Shown piece after piece: positions 56,944 through 64,000 of a stretch of DNA of 64,000 nucleotides (positions within the stretch are counted from its first letter, which is position 1; the number at the start of each line of letters is the position of its first letter). Both the position numbers and the translations under genes were made by a program. Location of the stretch: assembly GCA_021234155.1 (NCBI GenBank), contig JAJEKV010000196.1, forward strand, positions 307,640-371,639, in the 5' to 3' direction. This DNA is from Isoetes taiwanensis. Its lineage: Eukaryota > Streptophyta > Lycopodiopsida > Isoetales > Isoetaceae. Below the pieces are notes generated by a model. The model saw only the letters and a program-made list of their open reading frames with translations, did not search any database and was not told where the DNA came from.

Positions 56944-58474
56944 TGTGATGCTCCCTGACGATATACGATGCTCCCATCGTATAAGCCCAGAAAATCCCCC
57001 TTCCCAATGCACTCAATGCACCATTGAGTCACTGAGTCGGGCCCTCCATATACCCTGGAACACTCGTGATGGGCGAGCTTCCAAGGGAAGGGCACGGAGG
57101 TGTCTTGGCCTTCCATCCCTTCATAGGAACCTATACAGCGGAAGCAAACACGTTAGCACATACCAATAAGCCAATAAATAATATGCCACCTCCAGGGGTG
57201 GCCCCTCCATCAATACACAACATAACATAGAATATGCAACTATGATGCAAGGCCTTACCCCCGGCTCAGTATCAAGGGAAGATGACTGTCGGTCAAGGCT
57301 CAAAAAACAGCAAGAAGAAGAAGAACAATGGCAAATGGCTGGCACAAGAAGTATAGACCACAGGTATCCACTCCATCCGCCCCTCCTGTGCATACTTTGC
57401 AGAATGGATTGTTCCAACTTCTGATCAGACTCTAGGTCTTCTCGGAAACGCAAACCTCAGGGAATCACCCTCTGAGATCTACTCCGGGGTTCATAATCCC
57501 TCCGACCAAAGACCATGAACTAGAAGTGTTCCAGAGAATGGGGTATCCATGTGCCACAGAAAGATCGTCACCCGGATCACCGGCATCCGACCATACCCGA
57601 CTGAACCCATCTCTCCGCATAGCCAGAGCTAGGGCGTTAGACCTTATACCCAGGGCTCCCTGAGTCTCTAAGTATTAGGCTTAGCAGCTGAAATAGGGAA
57701 CAAGCCAAGATCACTTGGCGAGGCCCCGTACCACTTCTCCCCACCTCCTTCTCGTGAATCCATGGGGTGCAATGACACCACATGGACGAACCTTCATCAA
57801 AGAGGAACATCCCGGGAGGGCTCTTATGCACAGGCCGCATAGGGATCTACAGGGATCTATCTAGGCTAGAACCTACTCCTAATAAGCTTTCAGGCCTCTA
57901 CCCATCCCTTACTCCATTAACTAAGGAAAGGTGCAACAGCAATACCAACAGAATAGAACAGAGAACATCATCATCATCATAGAATAGAATAGCGAAGTAC
58001 TCCATAAAACAAATACAAGGGTCAGCGTAAAGACAAAGAATCATGACAAACTAACCGGAACATCCACTGGATGCATGGAGACCAGATCAGAGGATGGAGA
58101 AGAGCTCGAATCTGCTGATCCAGGTGATGGCAAGCGCCAGAGTTCTCGAACCCTTGGTCATTTGGTCTTTGGGGCGAGCTCTGCTGCCCAAGTCGAAATT
58201 GGGGCAAAAAGGCAGATCTAGGATCTGGTCCCTTTTATGCATGCTCCTGGCCCTTCGATTGGGCCACGTGTCACCACCTTAATTAATTAAGTGTCACCAC
58301 ATTAATTAATTAAGTGTAACAAACCTAACATGTTAGTTAGTACAATGTTAATGTTAACATATCAAGTTAGACTAACATGTTAACATAACAAAAGTACCTC
58401 TTGGGCGTGGGTCGGTGGCGTGTCACGCGTATGATCACGGTATTTATACCCCGTATACTTACGGGGAACGTCCA
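56944..58474 (-). repeat. RE4 5' LTR, full length
   Basis: About 1.53 kb. In minus sense it starts TGTGAC/GGACGTTCCCC near 58,474 and ends GGGAGCATCACA at 56,944. It contains a TATA-like GTATAAATACC close to the start and another candidate (GCATAAAAGGGACC, about 58,230-58,243). Its 3' half resembles the LTR pieces at 59.4-62.3 kb; its 5' half is more diverged from them. Confidence 0.88.
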
Positions 58475-58479
58475 CGGTC

Positions 58480-58936
58480 AACGAGATCTTGCGACATGCG
58501 GGCTTTGGTTGAAGAAATGCGTGCTTACTTATTGGTCGCTCGTAGTCGGTGAAGACTATTGAGATAAGCACCGTACGGATCGTCAATTTCAGGTTGGCGA
58601 AACAGTTTGGCTTAAGATTAAGGTCAAGCAAGCTAAGTTGCGCATTGGCAATTGTAAGAAGTTGGCACCCAGATGGGCGGGTCCCTTTAAGATTAAGGAG
58701 CGTTTGGGATCCCAGGCCTATAAGTTGGAATTGCCATCTCGACTTAAGATACATGATGTTTTCCATGTTAGCTTGTTAAAGCAGCACACTCCGAATCCTC
58801 ATGAGGTTATAGATACTCAAGTCCTGTTGGAGATGACTGAGGAACAGTTGGAAATTGTGCCAGAGGCTTTATTAGAAAAGTCTCTTAAGAAGACTCGTCG
58901 TACTCAACTTACCCAATTTTTGGTTAAGTGGACTTA
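58480..58936 (+). pseudogene. RE3 integrase C-terminus and truncated chromodomain-like end
   Basis: Broken start (EILRH, EMRAYLLVARSR), then DKHRTDRQFQVGETVWLKIK, KLAPRWAGPFKIKERLGSQA (GPF motif), LPSRLKIHDVFHVSLLKQHT and EIVPEALLEKSLKKTRRTQL, FLVKWT, ending in a stop. The last part matches the first strands of a chromodomain (E-x-I/L-L-x-x-R, then F-L-V-K-W); the remainder (usually W-E-P-x-x-N-L) is missing, as if cut at 58,937. Chromodomains of chromoviruses are thought to steer integration through histone H3 marks. Confidence 0.8.
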
Positions 58937-58937
58937 A

Positions 58938-59405
58938 TTAGTTAATAGTTAGCTATGGTTGGGGATTTCCACGTGGCACAACCTAATTGGCCAAGTGAAA
59001 CCCCAAGCCCTCTAAATAGGGCCAACGTCCAATTCTCTCCTTTTTGGAAGGAGGATTTGTTGCAGCGCCTACATCAGCGCCCAGGGAGCTCGACCTGCAC
59101 CAAGCTTGCTCTTGCTTGCTCAGGATTTTCCCAAACTCACTCTCCGATTCTTCCTTTGCCCTTTGTCGCGCCATCATGAGCCGCCGAAGCCGGACCAGGG
59201 ATGTTTCCAATCAGTCAGGTGAGTTGTGAGGGTTTTGCTGATGCTTGTGAGGTTTTTGCTTCATAGATTCTTGTGGTTACGCTAACCCTTGTATGATCTG
59301 GAGCTCGTTATGTTGTTATTCAAGTTATGATTGTATCTCTATGTTTTTGTATTTTTGCCTCTCTCGAGGGTAAGGGATGGGTAGAGGCCTAAAAGCTTGA
59401 TTGTG
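58938..59405 (+). repeat. LTR-like piece following RE3
   Basis: Resembles 59,950-60,430 over its length: TTCCACGTGGCA/TTCCGTGGCAT, a TATA-like stretch (CTCTAAATAGGGCC), GCCATCATGAGCC and GGGTAAGGGATGGGTAGAGGC. It would be the 5' part of the RE3 3' LTR. No clean polypurine tract separates it from the coding end, so the junction is probably a deletion. Confidence 0.65.
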
Positions 59406-59420
59406 GCGGCTCCGACGACA

Positions 59421-59935
59421 TCACGATGCTCCCATCATTATACTTGTAGGGGACTTTCCCCTTCCCAACCATTGGGTGGACCCCTCGGGACACGTGGAAC
59501 ACTCAGGAGGGCTGAGCATCCAAGTGAAAAGGCACAGAGGTGTCATTGGCCGTCCCTCCTTTCATGGAAAAACACCTATAACGTAGCGGAAGCATAAACG
59601 TTAGCACATACCATAAAACATCAATATGCCACCTCAAGGGGTGGCCCCTCCTTCATATAAGATGCAAGACAAAGAAATGCATCTAAGCTACTATGAGTGC
59701 ATATCTTACCGAGGGCTGGGTCAAAGGAAGATGACCTGTTGGTGCGAGCTCGAGATAACGCGAGAAAGAAGAAAGAACAATGGCAAAATAGGTGGCACAA
59801 GAGATATAGACCACAAGTATCCCTCCATCCGCCCCTCCTGTGCACACTTTGCAGTGGGACTGAAACTTGCTATGCTCAAGCTCTGGATCTCTCAGAAACG
59901 CAAATCACATGGAAGCCCCATTGTCCGGGATACTT
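59421..59935 (-). repeat. Inverted LTR fragment with fold-back junction
   Basis: 59,421-59,903 is the 3' half of the family LTR in inverse orientation (complement of about 60,900-61,380). At 59,904 the orientation switches: ATCACATGGAAGCCCCATTG (59,904 onward) is in plus sense and equals 60,791 onward. The switch occurs at a 3-base overlap (ATC). Confidence 0.75.
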
Positions 59936-59949
59936 CTCTAGGGGTACTA

Positions 59950-61394
59950 ACATTGGACGTTGTCCTAACATTGTCTAATTGGTGGTTAATTAATTAGCTA
60001 AGGATTGGGTTTTTCCGTGGCATCATCCTATTGGTAGGTGAAACCCCAATCTCATAAAAAGGCCAAGCTTCCAAAACCCCTCTTTTTGGGCGTGATCAGA
60101 TCAGCCCTTTGACCCGGCCGCCCGGGGCTCGACCAGTTGTTCGTGTCTCCGTTTTTCCACCTAAACTCACCCCTTGATTCGTCTTTGTTCCCTGTTGCTA
60201 TCATGAGCCACTCCGGGAACTCGAATCGGTCGAGGGTTCGTTTGTAGGGTTTGATTCTTTGTTATCTTTCTATTGATTTCAGTTCATGATTCTTGTAATA
60301 CGGATTAACCCTTGGTTGAGATGGAGCTCAATTATATTGTTCTTTCAAGTTATGGTTGTATTCTTTGTATTTTCTGCTGTTTTGCCTCTCTTTGAGGGTA
60401 AGGAATTATTAGAGGCCTGGAAGCTTCATAGAGGCTAGAATTTCAGCCTAGAATAGATCCCTATAGATCCCTTTAGGCACGTGCATAAACCCCTTGTTGT
60501 TTCTGCTATGGAAAGCTCAAGGTCCATGTTGATCTTTGCTGCATCCTTGGGCTTGCAACAAGGAGATGGGATGGAAGTGGTGCGGGGCCCATGGGATGAT
60601 GGACGGAGCCCATGGCCTCTGTTTGGATGCTCAACTTTGGTGGTCAGAGCGAACCCTCACGGGGGGGATACTCTAGGTATGGGGTGAACCTCTCGGAGGG
60701 GGATACTCTGGTTGTGGGTCTGACACCCTAGGCGACAGTACTGCAAATGGGTTAAGTCGAGTACGGGAGATCGATTACGGGACCCCTTGAGCATCACATG
60801 GAAGCCCCATTGTCCGGGATACTTCTTGTCTCTGATTTCAATCCAAACGGGCTCATAACCTGGCAAGTAGATCTCTGAGGGTGATTCCTTGGGATTTGCG
60901 TTTCTGAGAGATCCAGAGCTTGAGCATAGCAAGTTTCAGTTTGCCAAAGTGTGCCGCAGGGAGGGGCGGATGGAGTGGATACTTGTGGTCTATATCTCTT
61001 GTGGCAGCTATTTTGCCATTGTTCTTTCTTCTTTCTGCTGTTATCTGAGCCCAGACCAACAGTCATCTTCCCTTTGGACCGAGCCTGGGTAAGATATGCA
61101 CTCATAGTAGCTTAGATGCATTTCTTTGTCTTTGCATCTTATATGAAGGAGGGGCCACCCCTTGAGGTGGCATATTGATGTTTATGGTATGTGCTAACGT
61201 TTATGCTTCCGCTACGTTATAGGTGTTTTCCCATGAAAGGAGGACTGACCAATGACACCTCGGGTGCCTTTTCACTGGATGCTCAGCCCTCCTGAGTGTT
61301 CCACGTGTCCGGAGGGCCCGACCCAATGGTTGGGAAGGGGAAAGTCCCCGGCGTTATACGGTGGGAGCATCGTATGCCGTCAGGGAGCGTCACA
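59950..61394 (+). repeat. Near-complete LTR, plus orientation
   Basis: Includes the 5' type sequence (GTTTTTCCGTGGCATCATCC, TATA-like CTCATAAAAAGGCC), the middle (AGATCCCTTTAGGC) and the 3' end GGGAGCGTCACA at 61,394. It is not followed by a primer-binding site; instead a second, 5'-truncated copy begins at 61,396. Confidence 0.75.
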
Positions 61395-61395
61395 T

Positions 61396-62359
61396 TGATT
61401 AGAGTTTAGGTTCTAGCCTAGATAGATCCCTGTAGATCCCTTTACGGCCTGTGCACAACCCCAGCCGACTGTTCTTGCTATGGGAAAGCTCAAGGTCCGT
61501 GTTGGTGTTGCTGCACCCCTGGATTTGCAATAAGGAGGTGGGATGGAAGTGGTACGGGGCCCATGGGCTAAAGTGTGTCCCCGTTTTGGATGCTCAGCCT
61601 ATGGCCGGAGAGAACCTTCGAAGGGGGAGATTCCGGGTATGGGTCTGACACCCTAGGTGGCTGATTGAAATAGAGTACCCACGAATGGGTTTGTGAAAGT
61701 CGGGTACGGGATGACTGATTACAGTGTCCCTTGAGTGTCACATGGAATTCCCATTCTCCGGGATACTTCTTGTCTCTGATCTCATTCCAGACCGGAGTAA
61801 TGAACCGGCGAGTAGATCTCTGAGGGTGATTCCTTGGGATTTGCGTTTCTGAGAGATCTAGAGCTTGAGCATAGCAAGGTTCAGTCCCTCTGCAAAGTGT
61901 GCACAGGAGGGGCGGATGGAGTGGATACTGTGGTCTATACTTCTTGTGCCAGCCATTTGCCATTGTTCTTCTTCTTCTTTCTGGCGATTTCGAGCCTTGA
62001 CCAGGTGTCGTCTTTCCTCAAGGCGAGGCACAGGTAAGGATCGCACTCATAGTAGCTTAGATGCATTTCTTTGTCTTTGCATCTTATGTGAAGGAGGGGC
62101 CACCCCTTGAGGTGGCATATTGTTGATTTGTGGTTTGTGCTAACGTTTATGCTTCCGCTATAGGTATTTGTCCCCATGAAGGGAGGGGTGGCCAATGACA
62201 CCTCCGTGCCCTTTCACCTAGATGCTCAGCCCTCCTGAGTGTTCCACGTGTCCGGAGGGCCCGACCCAATGGTTCGATCCGTTGGGGAGGGGAAAGTCCC
62301 CGGCGTTATACGATGGGAGCATCGTATGCCGTCAGGGAGCGTCACAGTGGTATCAGAGC
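61396..62359 (+). repeat. 5'-truncated LTR and primer-binding site of a further element
   Basis: The LTR copy begins mid-sequence (AGGTTCTAGCCTAGATAGAT) and ends GGGAGCGTCACA at 62,346, followed by G and TGGTATCAGAGC (62,348-62,359). The internal region is recognisable for only about 100 bp and shows no gag. This is the 5' end of another family member (RE5), cut downstream. Confidence 0.8.
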
Positions 62360-63430
62360 ATAGGCCCAGGGTTCGAATCTCACCTTGTACGGGGTGGGAG
62401 GAGAATTTCAAGGGTTATTTCACACTCATTCCATCTGTTTGGGAACGTTGCACACTGACCCCAATTTTTGGTCCACAGTTGTTTTTTACTTGTACGGAAG
62501 TGTTGTTTTATGCCAAAAACAACACCGAAATGGCCCCAAAAGTCCACGTGGCCCGTTTATCCGGATTTGCACAAAGAGACGCGGTTGGTTTTGGCGAAAA
62601 TTTCTCTTGTGGTTTTTGCTGACTTTTTTTTTTTTTGGTCAACGTGTCCTTTTTTCATTGTTGTTTTTGCAAATTTTGTCAACGCGTGTGGTTTTTCTTA
62701 TTCGTGGTTTTTTCACGAGCCATACGTTGTTGTTCATCAAAATAACACGCGTTGGTGTAGATATTACTACACGTATAAACTTAAATTACAACGTCAAAGT
62801 AAGATGGTTTGTTAAAAATAATTACATGTCGTTTAACCAAGTACCACCTGTTACTTAAATCTAGCTATTGTTTTTAATGCTACTATCTATTGTTTTTCTA
62901 AAATAAAGACATGTAAAAAGCACTATTAGTACACATAGAAAAAAAAAAAAAAAAGATGTTTCAATGTGTCTTTAGGCCAATGAAATATCGACCACGTGGC
63001 ATACTTTAAAAAAATATAACTTGAATACAATATAATACAATATTGGTACGTGTCATAATTTGTTAAAATAAAAACATTTTTTCGACACATTATTACTTTT
63101 TAAATGTGATTTTTAACCAATGAAATATTAACACATGGCATACTTTTTTAAATAACAAAGCACTATTTTAACTAATGAAATGTAGACACGTGGTGCACAA
63201 TTGAAAAAAAAATTAGTATATACCACAATTTAAAAGTCAATATATCTATGGATCTGTTTATTTCAAAATAAAGAAGCCTTTTGGGAATCGAACCCAAACA
63301 AACCCACATGGCATAATAATATTAGATTGTAAGATTCTATCACTAATTAATAAGGTAATGGAGGTATCAACCATTAGATACAAATAATTTAGATGCCACT
63401 GAAACCATTGAAATTCATAGAATTCATAAT
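62360..63430. other. AT-rich noncoding DNA with short repeats
   Basis: Open frames at 62,385-62,858 on the plus strand are T-rich and have no motif. From 62,970 to 63,210 the phrase CCAATGAAATATNGACACGTG recurs about four times in diverged form. A minus-strand GGGTTCGATTCCC (63,283-63,295) is a perfect tRNA T-arm/B-box match, with stem TTGGG/CCCAA, but no full tRNA cloverleaf could be drawn. Confidence 0.4.
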
Positions 63431-63449
63431 TTTGAAAGCAGAAAATGCA

Positions 63450-64000
63450 TTACAATGCTTTAGATGGAATGATGTTCCACTTTTGCTTAATTTTGATAAG
63501 AAACGGGTCTTTGGATCCATTACTTTCAAGACTACTTCAGGATCTGCATAAGGAAAAAATAATCATGTTCAAAAATGCCTAGATCATACAAAAAATGAAA
63601 CAAGTTCAATGATTTTTACCTGTTTTAGAATCTACACTAATGTTAAGCTTCATCTGCATGCCTGTTGTTTAGAGAACAACGATTTACCTGCTCTGTTTAC
63701 TTCAACAGATTTTGGAACGGGTTTTTTGAAGCTGGTCTAATAGCTTGTCCCTTTAGTTTCATTTCGCAGCATCTAGCAGGTGTCACATTTACTATCGTCC
63801 CTGTAGACATAGATTCAATCCTTCATGAGGTAAGTTGCAAGCCCTGATTCCCAAAACAAGACAGCACCTGCAAACAGAGTCACCTATCATTTAAAGAACA
63901 ACCTCAAATCTAACACAAGGTCAATTACTCTAAAGACAAAAACTAGCCGAGATCTTACTGTTCTATCTCTTAAGCTTTGGTTTACAGAATCGAGCTTCCA
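63450..64000 (-). CDS. Partial multi-exon gene at the window edge, minus strand
   Basis: Exon-like pieces on the minus strand: KLDSVNQSLRDRT before a donor (ACA|GTAAGA, about 63,958); a block at about 63,720-63,830 reading STGTIVNVTPARCCEMKLKG, then IRPASKNPFQNLL; a block MKLNISVDSKTG before a donor (CAG|GTAAAA, about 63,620); and an acceptor (CTTATGCAG) followed by DPEVVLKVMDPKTRFLSKLS. Splice signals are good, but the joins cannot be verified. On the plus strand GAG|GTAAGT near 63,830 is also a good donor, so the strand is not certain. The gene continues past 64,000. Family not recognised. Confidence 0.35.

Larger units (their letters stand above)
52498..58474 (-). mobile_element. RE4: non-autonomous LTR element inside RE3, minus strand
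   Basis: A full LTR (56,944-58,474) and a truncated copy (52,498-53,181) lie in the same orientation, with an initiator-Met primer site next to the former and a polypurine tract (AAGGGGGGGAGAA in minus sense) next to the latter. The 3.75 kb between them shows no gag or pol domain on either strand. The family LTR resembles those at 58.9-62.3 kb. No target duplication can be recognised because the left LTR is cut and the right edge is blurred (GTCCACGG where GTCACA is expected). Confidence 0.8.
45500..59405 (+). mobile_element. RE3: chromovirus-like gypsy element with extra leader ORFs
   Basis: The internal region starts at a primer-binding site (45,500). Order: long leader, histone H3-fold ORF, second unknown ORF, gag, protease, RT, RNase H, then the RE4 interruption (52,498-58,474), then integrase C-terminus with a truncated chromodomain-like end and an LTR-like piece (58,938-59,405). 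The leader next to the primer site matches the leader of RE4 (56,570-56,943, opposite strand), supporting the idea that the leader ORFs are inside the element. The 5' LTR and the integrase core are missing. All main frames carry stops or shifts. Confidence 0.8.

Noticed and set aside
62360-62385. GGGTTCGAATCTC as a tRNA gene
   Set aside because: It directly follows a retroelement primer-binding site and lacks the other tRNA arms.

Overview
This window is nuclear DNA of a land plant. The evidence is Ty3/gypsy retrotransposons with plant-type initiator-Met primer-binding sites (TGGTATCAGAGC), a PPR repeat gene relic, GT-AG exons with pyrimidine-rich acceptors, a plant carboxylesterase fragment and a plant ARM/TPR fragment. 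The wording of the PPR relic and the high share of retroelements would suit a fern or another large-genome, non-flowering vascular plant; that is inference. The window is gene-poor, and nearly every recognisable reading frame is broken.

Layout. 1-9.2 kb: AT-rich DNA with a gypsy integrase relic split by a target-site-flanked SINE, a purine-rich repeated block, and a spliced minus-strand coiled-coil gene (about 4.96-7.23 kb). 9.184-20.170 kb: a structurally complete gypsy element (RE1) with 2.49-kb LTRs, a GGGCC target duplication, and an extra RNase H placed between protease and reverse transcriptase. 20.2-29.5 kb: two diverged inverted-repeat arms enclosing an FCP1-like phosphatase exon, an unknown minus-strand gene split by a MITE, and a tandem compound hairpin. 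29.5-43 kb: noncoding DNA, a decayed PPR gene, and a carboxylesterase fragment abutting an ARM/TPR fragment.

42.9-62.4 kb is a nest of related gypsy elements. RE2 (minus) is a 5' fragment with gag, protease and reverse transcriptase. RE3 (plus) carries about 3.6 kb between its primer-binding site and gag; this holds an ORF ending in a clear histone H3 fold and a second large ORF of unknown kind. RE3 then has gag, protease, RT-RNase H and, after an interruption, an integrase C-terminus running into a truncated chromodomain-like segment. RE4 (minus) is a non-autonomous element lodged inside RE3; the RE3 integrase core and part of one RE4 LTR are gone. Downstream are rearranged LTR pieces ending at another primer-binding site (62,348).

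The most unusual features are the histone H3 fold inside a retrotransposon leader, and the RE1 domain order, in which an extra RNase H with all four acidic residues coexists with a normal-position RNase H that has lost two of its. Frameshifts are inferred by eye from domain continuity; some could be assembly errors.
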